Origin: Cyanomargarita calcarea GSE-NOS-MK-12-04C
GTDB lineage: Bacteria; Cyanobacteriota; Cyanobacteriia; Cyanobacteriales; Nostocaceae
DNA length: 64,000 bases
Reading direction: 5' to 3'
Assembly: GCA_019359595.1 (NCBI GenBank)
Contig: JAHHGZ010000003.1
Span: forward strand, 62,001-126,000
The position numbers and the translations under genes were made by a program. Positions 22,180 through 30,948 of the stretch are shown here, piece after piece (positions within the stretch are counted from its first letter, which is position 1; each line of letters starts with the position of its first letter). The notes beneath the pieces are model-generated. The model did not search any database. It worked only from the letters and a program-made list of their open reading frames with translations, and was not told the DNA's origin.

Positions 22180-24444
22180 TCACTGACACAAAGAATTGAC
22201 GTCAACCACTTGGTTTGGTACTGATTCCTTAACTCTAAACACCGTAGCCAAAATCCGATCGCCCGACAGCCCATTAACAATCCCAGTCTTTACTCTTCCA
22301 AATTTCCCAACAGCAACATAGTAATTCTGGTTGCAATAGCGATATTCCCAGATCAAGCGATCGCCCTTCTTCCTTTGGTAAAGGTAGCCAGTATGAGCGT
22401 CGCCCATAGGACATTTTTGCGGCTCTATTTCAACTTCCATCGCAGGCTTGAAAGTGAATTCGATAGTTTCCCATGATGGTCCGTTTTCTGGATTGTCATG
22501 AAAGAGTTGAATCTTAGATGCTGGGAGAGAAATGCTTGGTTGACATGGAATCTTTTTGTCCCAGATGTAAGCAGCGATCGTGCAATTGTCAGTAGCCCAT
22601 CGCTTGCCGTCTTTGTCCTTGCGAAACTTAAATCGAGGTAACGTAATTTTCCGTGTGTAGGAAAAGTCATACAACCAATCTCCTCTATCTTCGCAAGGTT
22701 CATCCCAAGTTGTGCGAAGCAGCATCACAATTCCGCGCTTGGCATGATTGTAAGCGTTAATCAATATCTGAGTTGCTTCTGCACCATATGGTGGGTTTGT
22801 AAATACCCAATCTGTTTTCGGAAAATTAGCCCAATTATCTGCGATCGTTGCATCTACGTGATAATCAGCATGAACCTCAAAATTGATATCGTTAGTCCAA
22901 GTGTCGCACCCCATCAGATTTAAACTTTTGGCAAGAATACCGCCGCCAACACAGCACTCTCCTACAGTTCCATGTAAATCAACATAGGGGGCGATGGCAG
23001 TTACAAACCAATGTGGGCTATCGTAACGGTCTAATTCATGGCGGGTAATACGAACTGTTGGAGTTTCACCAGGGAGAAAAGCAAACCTTATAACCCACAC
23101 CTCTTTAGATGAATCACCATCAAAATATTTATCAATAAATTCTTTAGTTGTCGAAACCATGCCGCCCTCTGCTGACACATCGCTTATAGGCATATCAGAT
23201 AATTTCTCTTTATATGGTAAACAAGCTAACTTGCACCAACCAATCTGTTTTCCCCCATATCTTTTATCCTTATCTAGTGCCGCAACGCGATCGCCTCTCT
23301 CGTAAGCTTTAATAAATTTTTGTGCGTGACTATCTTTCCAATCCCTTCGGGTTACTGTCTTAGCTGGTAAATACTGAGCAGTCCATCCAAAACTAATTTG
23401 CAACCCGCAGGTCGATTCAACAGGTTCTGTTTGTTGGTGTTCCATTGTAGGTGTTTGCAATTGAATTAATTGAGCCATCAAACTTAAAAACAATTGAGAT
23501 GCAAATAGCGGTGGAACGCTATAGCCAAGCATCTGCCCGGAAACTGACAAACAAGGATCTAGCTCATACCATTCTGGAAAACCTTGGAGTCGAGCGATCG
23601 CAGGAATCGTAACTTGTTTTACTGTCCCATCAGGCAACCAAATATCAGCAAACCTGTTTCGGTTATTTCCGTTTTGGTCGGTAAAGAAACTTCGGCGAAT
23701 AGTATTTGCACAGCGATCTGAAGGCACGGCCCTAATCTCGCAAGTTCGGTGAATAAATAACGGGTTCTTACCCTTAGCTAAGGGTAACTGAGCTTTTACG
23801 AGGTTTGAGTCAGGCATCGAGGGAATTAGATCCGCGATCGCCTCATACCAACTGATACGATCTTGTTTTGGTGGTAATTCAGGAAGAAAATCCTTGCAAG
23901 CCAAAACAACTATTCTTACCCTAGCTTGCGGTAACCCCCAATCTGCCATATTGCAAACAGCAATCGCAGTTTGGTATCCGTCAACGTCAAGTTGAGATTT
24001 GATTATTTCCCAACTCCGTGATTTTTGATAACGGGGGACTTGCTCTAAAGTGAAAACTTTTGGTTGCAAAACAGTAATAGCCTTTGCAACTGCCTCCGCA
24101 CAATCAATATCAACTTGAGTTTCTTCGCCGCCCGTTTTCGCTGGGCTAAAGTTGGAGCATACTGGAGATGCGTGTAAAAAATCAGGGGTACGCGGTATTC
24201 CTGGGAAATTCAATCTTGCTACATCTTGAACTGACCGACGAATTAGCTTGCAACCATATTCTTTAAAATTGCGATCGTGCATATCAGCTAAACTTGCCGA
24301 TAACTCCGGTTTAGTAGGGTCAAACTCTACCGCGCATACTGGGCGTATTCCAGCTTCAATCAAACCACATTCAACTCCGCCACCACCTGAAAATAAAGTA
24401 ACAGCGACGGGTGCCTTTTTATCTATATCTAATCTAGGTTTCAT
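22180..24444 (-). CDS. Fused cytosine-C5 and adenine-N6-type DNA methyltransferase with ASCH-like linker, 754 aa
   Basis: Residues 1-335 are a C5-cytosine methyltransferase: motif I TLFSGGGGVECGL, motif IV SPVCSNFS carrying the catalytic Cys, motif VI TLEQVP, motif VIII QARVRIVV, and motif X near VSGQMLGYSVPP. Residues ~350-460 (AKTVTRRDWK ... DRVAALDKDKRY) look like an ASCH RNA-binding-like domain. Residues ~490-620 contain GTVGECCVGGGILAKSL and the N6-adenine motif VFTNPPYG. A small C-terminal basic domain follows. No restriction enzyme gene is adjacent, so self-protection against host restriction is the likely role. Catalysis by both halves is inferred. Confidence 0.8.
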   Translation of the reverse strand: MKPRLDIDKKAPVAVTLFSGGGGVECGLIEAGIRPVCAVEFDPTKPELSASLADMHDRNFKEYGCKLIRRSVQDVARLNFPGIPRTPDFLHASPVCSNFSPAKTGGEETQVDIDCAEAVAKAITVLQPKVFTLEQVPRYQKSRSWEIIKSQLDVDGYQTAIAVCNMADWGLPQARVRIVVLACKDFLPELPPKQDRISWYEAIADLIPSMPDSNLVKAQLPLAKGKNPLFIHRTCEIRAVPSDRCANTIRRSFFTDQNGNNRNRFADIWLPDGTVKQVTIPAIARLQGFPEWYELDPCLSVSGQMLGYSVPPLFASQLFLSLMAQLIQLQTPTMEHQQTEPVESTCGLQISFGWTAQYLPAKTVTRRDWKDSHAQKFIKAYERGDRVAALDKDKRYGGKQIGWCKLACLPYKEKLSDMPISDVSAEGGMVSTTKEFIDKYFDGDSSKEVWVIRFAFLPGETPTVRITRHELDRYDSPHWFVTAIAPYVDLHGTVGECCVGGGILAKSLNLMGCDTWTNDINFEVHADYHVDATIADNWANFPKTDWVFTNPPYGAEATQILINAYNHAKRGIVMLLRTTWDEPCEDRGDWLYDFSYTRKITLPRFKFRKDKDGKRWATDNCTIAAYIWDKKIPCQPSISLPASKIQLFHDNPENGPSWETIEFTFKPAMEVEIEPQKCPMGDAHTGYLYQRKKGDRLIWEYRYCNQNYYVAVGKFGRVKTGIVNGLSGDRILATVFRVKESVPNQVVDVNSLCQ

Positions 24445-24453
24445 ATTTTAAAA

Positions 24454-24476
24454 AGGACGGATAAGTTATCCGTCCT
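24454..24476. terminator. Terminator/hairpin, GACGGATA family (short form)
   Basis: AGGACGGAT-AAGTT-ATCCGTCCT lies between the coiled-coil protein stop (24483) and the methyltransferase start (24444). It lacks a long T-tract and may be leaky, allowing read-through into the methyltransferase gene. Confidence 0.65.
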
Positions 24477-24482
24477 GTAGAA

Positions 24483-25922
24483 TTAAGCAGTAAGTGGCAA
24501 AGCGTTGGACAATACGGTAACTTCGGTCATGTGAACCGAAGTTCTTACGCCTTTTAAGGTTTGAACATCAAGCCACTCAGTTTCAACGTCATGGCGGATT
24601 ACTATCATTGTTTCGCCGTCAACTTCAATTTCTGTGCCCGGAACAAGCTGGGCTTCAGGCTTTTTTGCGATCTCTTCCTCTACTGCCTCCTTTAAAGTCA
24701 CTGGAACCCAGTCAAGATCCGAGCGATCGCCCGTTAGTTCGATATAGTCGAATAATAGTTCGACGCATCGACCATTAGCAGAGAGCAACTGGCTTCGTTT
24801 TTCTTTCTGCACCTTTGTCGCTTTTGCGAGACTAAGCTCTTTGAATCCTTCTGCTTTGCAATCCACAAGCGATCGCACGTCTTGCCAGGTCAAAGTGTTC
24901 CAGCCATATGCCTTAGCGATTTTCGCTAAGAATTGTTCATATTTAAGGTCTGGTGCTTCTACAAGTGTTTCTGCGGGTGCCGATTCCTGATAACTGGAAA
25001 TCCATCGTAGTTCACCCACATCGTAGCAAGTCTCTACTGTTTCACCATTCAAAAGTTGTCCAACAACTACTATATCGCCGCTAAATCTGATGACAGTTCC
25101 CAGCCCTCCGGTCGGAACAGAGACAATATCATCTATTTCCAAAACACGTAATGATAATGAGGCGGATGACTTTACAGCCGATTTCGGTTCCTCGACTAAT
25201 TCGACGGCTTCTGATGGCGGCATCGCATCGATATGTTCATCAATGGTTGAATAAGGGTTTGTGGTTTTATTTTTCAATTCCTGAACTTTGGCATCTCTGT
25301 CCGCACGAACCGCGAAAAAGTCTTGTTCAATTTGCTCTTTCTGTGCTTTTATGCCGTCGTACCGTTGTTGATAATTCTCGTTCTCTTTTCTAAGCTTGAG
25401 AACTTCTGCACTCAAGCTATCGTTTTCACGTATTTCTGACTTGAAAAAATCAAGTTTTTTGTTTAATTCCTGATAATCCAAAATCAATGACTTGTTCTCT
25501 GATCGCAAGGCTTCCACCTCGTCAATCTGCGAATTGTGCGCTTGGTTCGCTACTTCTGCTCGTAACGCATCCATTTCACGAGATCGTTCATCACTCGCCG
25601 CCACTTCTCTTTCTAATGCCCTTCGTACCCTGGCTAGTTCTGCTTTCGTTTCAGCAAACTCTAAATCACCATCAAGATTAATCGAAAATTCCTCGCCACT
25701 TGCAGCCTCATGCAATGCGATCGCCCAAGCTTTCAAACTATCAGCCGTCAATCCTTTGTCAAGCATTACAGCGCGATGTTCTGCTGTCTTTTCTACCAGC
25801 CAATTGGCTTCTTTCTGGCATTCTGTGTATGGCGCAACACTTGCTGTCAACTGTTGCAACTGTGCTGTCAATGCTTCAATCTGTTGCTGCATATTCGCCA
25901 CTTCTGTAAATTGAAATTGCAT
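24483..25922 (-). CDS. Coiled-coil protein, 479 aa
   Basis: The N-terminal ~225 residues are strongly coiled-coil (QQIEALTAQLQQLTASV; ELARVRRALEREVAASDERS; KENENYQQRYDGIKAQKEQ). The rest contains two small beta domains (IDDIVSVPTGGLGTVIRFSG; VPGTEIEVDGETMIVIRHD), resembling KOW/SH3-like folds. No catalytic motif. It may be a scaffold or DNA-bridging protein of the element. A structured leader with a 10-bp inverted repeat precedes it. Confidence 0.55.
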   Translation of the reverse strand: MQFQFTEVANMQQQIEALTAQLQQLTASVAPYTECQKEANWLVEKTAEHRAVMLDKGLTADSLKAWAIALHEAASGEEFSINLDGDLEFAETKAELARVRRALEREVAASDERSREMDALRAEVANQAHNSQIDEVEALRSENKSLILDYQELNKKLDFFKSEIRENDSLSAEVLKLRKENENYQQRYDGIKAQKEQIEQDFFAVRADRDAKVQELKNKTTNPYSTIDEHIDAMPPSEAVELVEEPKSAVKSSASLSLRVLEIDDIVSVPTGGLGTVIRFSGDIVVVGQLLNGETVETCYDVGELRWISSYQESAPAETLVEAPDLKYEQFLAKIAKAYGWNTLTWQDVRSLVDCKAEGFKELSLAKATKVQKEKRSQLLSANGRCVELLFDYIELTGDRSDLDWVPVTLKEAVEEEIAKKPEAQLVPGTEIEVDGETMIVIRHDVETEWLDVQTLKGVRTSVHMTEVTVLSNALPLTA

Positions 25923-25963
25923 AATACTCGGTTCCTGTGTAATTGTGTCGTTGTTTTTTAGGA

Positions 25964-26026
25964 ACCACCCAGCTAAATTAAAAGTAGTTTATTGTGCTGC
26001 CGTCTGGCATTGAGTTGCTGGGTGGT
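25964..26026. promoter_or_regulatory. Structured leader with 10-bp stem and inner hairpin
   Basis: ACCACCCAGC (25964-25973) pairs with GCTGGGTGGT (26017-26026). Inside is TGCC-GTCT-GGCA. The long stem enclosing a second hairpin in the 250-bp gap before the coiled-coil gene suggests a cis-acting RNA or a protein-binding site. Confidence 0.4.
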
Positions 26027-26173
26027 AGTTTTTCTATTGGGCGAGAACTTTTGCGTCCATAAACTCAACAATTGCATAAACGGCTTTCTTTCTTTGATTC
26101 AAGTCCAACTGCTGCCACGTATTTGCCTAACTGTGTCTATCTCATTTTTAGTTGGTTCAAATATCGACACAAA

Positions 26174-26374
26174 CTAGTCAATCAAATTCACCCCATCAGC
26201 GATCGCTAACTCTTTCGCCACCTTCGCCACACAATCCAAAAATCGCTGCGGCTGGGGGTGCTTGTCTGCAATCGACGCGATCGCCTTCATTTCCTCTGCA
26301 AACGGCATATAAGTCTTAGCTGCCGCTGTCTTCCAAATTCGCCCAAACGTTCCGCTTTCCGTTCTTACTTGCAT
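26174..26374 (-). CDS. Small hypothetical protein, 66 aa
   Basis: The product (MQVRTESGTFGRIWKTAAAK ... RFLDCVAKVAKELAIADGV) is helical. It follows a promoter-like region (TTGACC, 17 bp, CAATAT on the minus strand near 26,404-26,432). No family recognised. Confidence 0.45.
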   Translation of the reverse strand: MQVRTESGTFGRIWKTAAAKTYMPFAEEMKAIASIADKHPQPQRFLDCVAKVAKELAIADGVNLID

Positions 26375-26435
26375 TTTTGTGCTATTTAATCAACAATGTC
26401 TATATATTGACACAACCGTTCAGAATGGTCAATAG

Positions 26436-26456
26436 GGACGGATAAATTATCCGTCC
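26436..26456. terminator. Terminator/hairpin, GACGGATA family (short form)
   Basis: GGACGGATAA at 26436-26445 pairs with TTATCCGTCC at 26447-26456, overlapping the stop of the primase gene. It ends the replication operon. Confidence 0.65.
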
Positions 26457-27760
26457 TATTTAAGAAGAATTTTAATTTGGGTTCTTGCTTCCGGCTCCAA
26501 ATGACCCCACACTTCAGTCTTGAAATGATGTTCCCAGGCTTCGGTTAGCGAGGTAATCATGTCTCTTTTTTCCTGTGCGGTTTCGTCACCTGCAACAACC
26601 CATCGCAAAATGTCGGCGTTAGCAGCTGCAATAATCATTTCTTCTTCGTTGTGAACAATCTTGGTTTCAGCAATCTTAATAGTGTCAGAAACGTAGTGAG
26701 GCAATTGCAATCCTGCGTCACCAGCAAGTTCACGAACAATCGCCACAAAATCCTTACCTCTTGGCTTGCCGTTACCGCCTGATAGCTTGTGACGGTAAGC
26801 GATCGCTCCTCCGCCTTCTCCGGTTTGTTTGTCTTGCCACGCCCATTGTCCGTCTTTATCTTGCCAAACGTGAAAGCTGGTTCCCGACGCTGATTGTCTC
26901 CAAGGTGGGCAACCTTTTAGGGTTTTACCTACTTGCTTAAAGTTGTGACCAGTCCAATTGAAAATCTGGTTAGGCGACAGCCTGGGGTAAACGTCGAATA
27001 GTAAAAAATCTTTGAGGTTAGTCGATGCCGATAAACCCTTGGCAACTGTTTTTTTGTATTGCGTCCAATCAACGGCATTAGCAATAACAGGTGGCTCAAC
27101 TGCGATTTTGTCAAGGAAATCAAGCAACCATTGTGAGGCGATCGCAACTTCAGTAAATAGTGGATCGTTTATCCACTTATAAGCCCCGGTTGTCGGATGT
27201 CGAGATGGGGGAATTACTGATTGGGCCTCATTATATCTAAACTCCAAGCCATCAATATACTTGGTGATGGTTTTGCCGTTCTTCCCTACTTCGGTTGTTT
27301 TCGCACACTCCAGACCTTCCCACTGAGTTATAACCTTTCGCCTAAAATCCTTTAAATTCTGGCGATGAGAATCTGGGATCTGAAAAAGCACTTGAAAACG
27401 TCCGGGTTTTCCCGAAGTCCAAGACACTGTTGTCTCATTCTTGTAGCCAATCCTGTAGAGAATTGGCAATGCGGTATCGCCGTCCACGTCAATTGCTAAG
27501 ATCCCGTGACTATATTCGCCAGTTCGCAAACCGTAGCCACTTGCAAAATATTGATAAGGTCTTTTTTTTTCGCTGACCTTTGATTCTCCGTCAAAAATTA
27601 ATGCAGCGATCGCACCTTTATCTAGTTTTGGTTCAGTCTGCCAATTATCGCGTTTGGGGGCCTTATCCCAAACTGGAGTTAGCGACCAATCATCAGGAAC
27701 ATCATTAAGCGCTTCAATTATTTCAAAAGCGTTATTTAGTCGCTCGAAGGGATATGTCAT
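26456..27760 (-). CDS. Bifunctional primase-polymerase (prim-pol), 434 aa
   Basis: The N-terminal ~230 residues match the prim-pol domain: GYGLRTGEYSHGILAIDVDG with the metal-binding DxD, SGKPGRFQVLFQIP, and GLEFRYNEAQSVIPPSRHP. The C-terminal part has GCPPWRQSASGTSFHVWQDK and WAWQDKQTGEGGGAIAYRH, like the accessory domain of plasmid and phage primases. It overlaps the HNH-like ORF by 29 bp and works with the DnaB-type helicase and initiator encoded upstream to prime replication of the element. Confidence 0.82.
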   Translation of the reverse strand: MTYPFERLNNAFEIIEALNDVPDDWSLTPVWDKAPKRDNWQTEPKLDKGAIAALIFDGESKVSEKKRPYQYFASGYGLRTGEYSHGILAIDVDGDTALPILYRIGYKNETTVSWTSGKPGRFQVLFQIPDSHRQNLKDFRRKVITQWEGLECAKTTEVGKNGKTITKYIDGLEFRYNEAQSVIPPSRHPTTGAYKWINDPLFTEVAIASQWLLDFLDKIAVEPPVIANAVDWTQYKKTVAKGLSASTNLKDFLLFDVYPRLSPNQIFNWTGHNFKQVGKTLKGCPPWRQSASGTSFHVWQDKDGQWAWQDKQTGEGGGAIAYRHKLSGGNGKPRGKDFVAIVRELAGDAGLQLPHYVSDTIKIAETKIVHNEEEMIIAAANADILRWVVAGDETAQEKRDMITSLTEAWEHHFKTEVWGHLEPEARTQIKILLK

Positions 27761-28055
27761 ACTTACTGCCTTTTTTTAAGTTTTCAGAAATTGGCAACAT
27801 TTGAAGCGAAGCATTCACCAAATGATGCCTCTGCCATTTAGTTCTTATTTCATCAGAAACAATTAATCCTGAAGATACTTCAATCTCATCAAAACTGTAA
27901 CCATAAATTTTGCAAAAATCGTCCAAAAGCATTGAAAACGGGTAATCGTGATCTACATGATAATCGTCAATCGAATCCCATTTTTTCGTTTCTTTATTCC
28001 ATATCTTTCCTCCTATGCTATGAATATCTTTAAATTCTCTTATTTGATCCCACAC
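27732..28055 (-). CDS. HNH-like C-terminal half of a split DUF3223-type protein, 107 aa
   Basis: The frame contains DDYHVDHDYPFSMLLDDFC and RHHLVNASLQMLPISENLKK, the HVDH...H/SEN pattern of an HNH-like module that normally follows a DUF3223/DCL domain in the same protein. The partner domain is encoded by the preceding ORF with a 16-bp overlap. The homology reads through in another frame (KAFRNAVWDQIREFK), so the two ORFs look like one gene broken by a frameshift at the A6 run near 28,078. It may be translated separately from the ATG at 28055. Confidence 0.5.
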   Translation of the reverse strand: MWDQIREFKDIHSIGGKIWNKETKKWDSIDDYHVDHDYPFSMLLDDFCKIYGYSFDEIEVSSGLIVSDEIRTKWQRHHLVNASLQMLPISENLKKGSKYDISLRATK

Positions 28056-28393
28056 AGCATTCCTGAAAGCTTTGTTATTTTTTGCCGTCGAGTAGGTTCT
28101 TTGTTTTCAATGCACTGCTTATAGCTAAAGCTTTCAATAGAATTATCCTCTCGAACTATTGCAAAATTATTGTGTTTTGTAGCGCCCCCGCATACTCTAT
28201 AAATCTTGAATGCTTTAATGCCAACGCCAATCTTTTCATCGCGACGCGGGTGTCGTTCAATCAACTCACACAAAAACCTTTTATCAATTTCGCTTACATA
28301 TTCCCCGACGCTATATTTTGACAAAACTCCTTTCACGTAAGTTTTTAAAGCTTCTTGACTCTTAAATTCAAGCATGGCAACTGCTATGGTCAT
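28040..28393 (-). CDS. DUF3223/DCL-domain protein, N-terminal half of a split gene, 117 aa
   Basis: From ATG 28393 (MTIAVAMLEFKSQEALKTYV) the protein carries the DUF3223 pattern: EIDKRFLCELIERHPRRDEK, IGVGIKAFKIYRV, NFAIVREDNSIESFSYKQCI. The C-terminus KITKLSGMLCGIK is out of frame with the expected continuation. A -1 shift on CAAAAAAT would join it to the HNH-like ORF. ATG 28378 and TTG 28447 are alternative starts. Located between the DnaB-type helicase and primase genes. Confidence 0.55.
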   Translation of the reverse strand: MTIAVAMLEFKSQEALKTYVKGVLSKYSVGEYVSEIDKRFLCELIERHPRRDEKIGVGIKAFKIYRVCGGATKHNNFAIVREDNSIESFSYKQCIENKEPTRRQKITKLSGMLCGIK

Positions 28394-28447
28394 ATCGTTT
28401 TGTGTCCCTGTTTGTGTAGTAACAACTATTACAACACAAACTAACAA

Positions 28448-29815
28448 TCAAAAAGCACCTTGTTTCACTAAATTTTTAAACTCTCCAAATGGAGCATCAA
28501 ACAAGAGTTTCGCCGTACCAGTAGAGCCAAATCTATTCTTGAGAACTAATATTTCTGCAATTCCTGGCTCGGCGGTTTCCTTGTTGTAATATTCGTCCCG
28601 ATAGATTGCTAACGCCACAGCAGCTTCACGGTCAAAGGATGAGCTGTCCCCATAGTCCGATAGTGTTGGACGTTTGTCCTGGCGATCGTCAACTGTTTTT
28701 CTAATCTGAGAAAGTCCCAGCATCGCACAATTAAATTCCTTCGAGATCGCCCTTAATTCCTGCAAAATTTCATATATTTCATCCGTTCTCGTGCCTGCCC
28801 TTGATGCTTTGATTGGGCGAACAAGTTGGACATAATCAACCACGACAAAACCAGCATGACCGTGCATAGCAACAATATTTTGCAACTCTGCACGAATATC
28901 AGAAACAGTCATTCTTGGGTCGTCGTTCACCCAAAACGGCATATCGGAGTTAGCGGCGATCGCGTTATTCAAAGCATCCCAATCTTTGCCTTGCATTTGA
29001 TTAAGTCTAAACAATTTCTCCGATGAAACATGAGGGGATGCTAATCGAATTAGTGATTTTTTAGCCATCTGAGAAGCATTCATTTCTAATGCAAAAAATA
29101 CTGTATTAACTCCGTTTTGAGCGCTACGCAAGGCTAAGTCCAAGGCAAAAGTACTCTTCCCCATGCCACCTCTGCCACCAAAAATTGACAACGAACCAAA
29201 AGGCAAACAACCAATAATTTCGTCCAGATCGTAAAACCCAGACTGAATACCTTGAGCCATCGCCTCATCTCCGGCGTTCTCAGCCGCCAGTAACGCCATC
29301 GCCTCAGCGATCGCCTCATTCAGTCTAATCGTCCGTCCCCCGCCAGTCCTAAGCTCAATTAAAGATTGCTGAGTTGCAGCGATAGCCTCTTGGCTATCAC
29401 CTGCTGCCGCTAAACGCGATAACTCCCCAGCTATTTCAATTAATCTCCTACGCCGCGCAGTCTCTTGTATCAACTCAGCCAGTGATTTTATCGATCCCAA
29501 ATGAAGTACTCCTTCTCCTTGCTCCAAGACTCTAATTGCTTCCGCGATCGCCCTCTCCGTCTTCGTTCCACACACAAAATTCATTATCTGGAATCTATCC
29601 GGTGGCAACTGCTTCTGCCGCAAACGCCCCATTATCCGAAAAATCTCGCAATGGACTGGCACGTAGAAGTCATCGGCATTTAGCCCTAGAATCGCGTCTA
29701 AGGCACTTGGGCTACACAGGATGGCTGAAAGGACAGCAATCTCTGAATCAACGCTTTGAGGAGGCGTAGCGACGGGGAACTGAATTAAGTTCGTTTCTTT
29801 TGCTTCTGAATACAT
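28448..29815 (-). CDS. DnaB-like replicative helicase, 455 aa
   Basis: The N-terminal domain (SEIAVLSAILCSPSALDAIL; DDFYVPVHCEIFRIMGRLRQ) and the RecA-like C-terminal domain (SGFYDLDEIIGCLPFGSLSI; Walker A GGRGGMGKST; ALEMNASQMAKKSLIRLAS; Walker B VVVDYVQL; LKNRFGSTG) are complete and in the right order. It differs from host DnaB in being short and lies between the initiator-like gene and the primase, as in phage and plasmid replication modules. It unwinds DNA at the element's fork. Confidence 0.9.
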   Translation of the reverse strand: MYSEAKETNLIQFPVATPPQSVDSEIAVLSAILCSPSALDAILGLNADDFYVPVHCEIFRIMGRLRQKQLPPDRFQIMNFVCGTKTERAIAEAIRVLEQGEGVLHLGSIKSLAELIQETARRRRLIEIAGELSRLAAAGDSQEAIAATQQSLIELRTGGGRTIRLNEAIAEAMALLAAENAGDEAMAQGIQSGFYDLDEIIGCLPFGSLSIFGGRGGMGKSTFALDLALRSAQNGVNTVFFALEMNASQMAKKSLIRLASPHVSSEKLFRLNQMQGKDWDALNNAIAANSDMPFWVNDDPRMTVSDIRAELQNIVAMHGHAGFVVVDYVQLVRPIKASRAGTRTDEIYEILQELRAISKEFNCAMLGLSQIRKTVDDRQDKRPTLSDYGDSSSFDREAAVALAIYRDEYYNKETAEPGIAEILVLKNRFGSTGTAKLLFDAPFGEFKNLVKQGAF

Positions 29816-29817
29816 GG

Positions 29818-30948
29818 CTATGCCTTCTTGGTGTGTGGTAAATTCACTTTCCTAATGGGGATGGGAACTGATTCAGCTCTATATCCAACTGGAGCAGATG
29901 CTGTCGCAGGTTTCTTTTTCGCGGCAGCATACTCGTCCCAACGCACCAAAATTTTATCAGGGTCGTTTTTCAAGCTCGCCATAAAGTCGCCACGGGCCTG
30001 AAAAATATCTTTGCTGAATTGCTTTGCAAAGCGATCGCCCCCCCACTCAATGAAGGCTTTTGAAAAAACTGTGAACTGGAGATGAGACGGTTGACTTAAC
30101 CACGGCGTCTCATCTCCAGCAAACACCAGCGCTGGATGTGCATTCTCCGCCCAGCGATCGTATTTTGTCAGACCGAACGGTTCTTTTTGTTTAGTCGTAG
30201 TCATAACGACTTCGGGCGGTGCGGCACCTATCGAATTAGACCCTACCGACAATTCTTCGTTTAAACCGACAATCTCTTTTTTATCTACCACTTGGTTTGA
30301 TTGTCTTGGGGTTAGTTCCAACTCTTGGTCATTGGAGCAACGCGACTCTACCCCTCTCTCCTCTTTTTCTACCACTTGTTGGCTTGGAACCTTAAGGAGG
30401 GTAGTCTTTGTAGTAGTCTCTGGAGTAGTCTCTGTATATATAGATTGAATGTCAGAAATTACAGACAAGTGTGCAGGATCTTGCTCACTAGAGTGCAGGA
30501 TCTTACTTTCTAGAGTGCAGGATCTTGCAGACTGACAACCATGCGGGTTTGAGGCGTTGCTATTTTCAACAACCTGACAACCATGCGGGTTTGAGAGTTT
30601 GGCATTGTTTTGAGATGGATTAAGCAAGAATTCGTAGAGAATATCTACGTTTACGCGGTAATACAGTTTTTTTGGTAGCCCCTCTGATTTTTCTTCAATA
30701 ATTCCAAAAGTTTTTAGCCTGCGTCGAGCCGATTCTTGCTCTGTGCGAGTAAGGGCTGTCTCTTCTGTCCATTCTTGTTGAGTTTTGTAAAACCAACCTT
30801 CCGGATTTTTGGTTATTTTCGACCAATAGTAAGCCTGAGATAAAAACAACCCTTCGGTTGCGCCTCCGCCTATCTCTGCAAAAATACGATGAAAAGCAAT
30901 TGGTCGAGTAAGTAATTTCTCAAAAATCTGCAATGGATTATGGCTCAT
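29818..30948 (-). CDS. Replication initiator-like protein, 376 aa, containing internal iterons
   Basis: The N-terminal ~115 residues (IAFHRIFAEIGGGATEGLFL, WFYKTQQEWTEETALTRTEQ, RRRLKTFGIIEEK) form the winged-helix domain typical of phage and plasmid replication initiators. The middle is low-complexity and rich in Ser, Thr, Gln and Glu. The C-terminal part (ALVFAGDETPWLSQPS, LVRWDEYAAAKKK) is a DnaD/DnaT-like tail. It lies 2 bp upstream of the DnaB-type helicase and overlaps the RHH-like gene. DNA repeats inside the middle section look like the origin. Confidence 0.7.
   Translation of the reverse strand: MSHNPLQIFEKLLTRPIAFHRIFAEIGGGATEGLFLSQAYYWSKITKNPEGWFYKTQQEWTEETALTRTEQESARRRLKTFGIIEEKSEGLPKKLYYRVNVDILYEFLLNPSQNNAKLSNPHGCQVVENSNASNPHGCQSARSCTLESKILHSSEQDPAHLSVISDIQSIYTETTPETTTKTTLLKVPSQQVVEKEERGVESRCSNDQELELTPRQSNQVVDKKEIVGLNEELSVGSNSIGAAPPEVVMTTTKQKEPFGLTKYDRWAENAHPALVFAGDETPWLSQPSHLQFTVFSKAFIEWGGDRFAKQFSKDIFQARGDFMASLKNDPDKILVRWDEYAAAKKKPATASAPVGYRAESVPIPIRKVNLPHTKKA
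30471..30595. repeat. Candidate replication origin: iterons inside the initiator gene
   Basis: GTGCAGGATCTT occurs at 30471, 30493 and 30515, exactly 22 bp apart. Because 22 is not a multiple of 3, the three copies are read in three frames (RSCTLE, KILHSS, QDPAHL), so the repeat is kept as DNA. Next to it a 22-bp unit (CTGACAACCATGCGGGTTTG plus AG) is repeated at 30532 and 30574. Compare the lambda O gene, whose iterons also lie in the initiator coding sequence. Confidence 0.65.
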
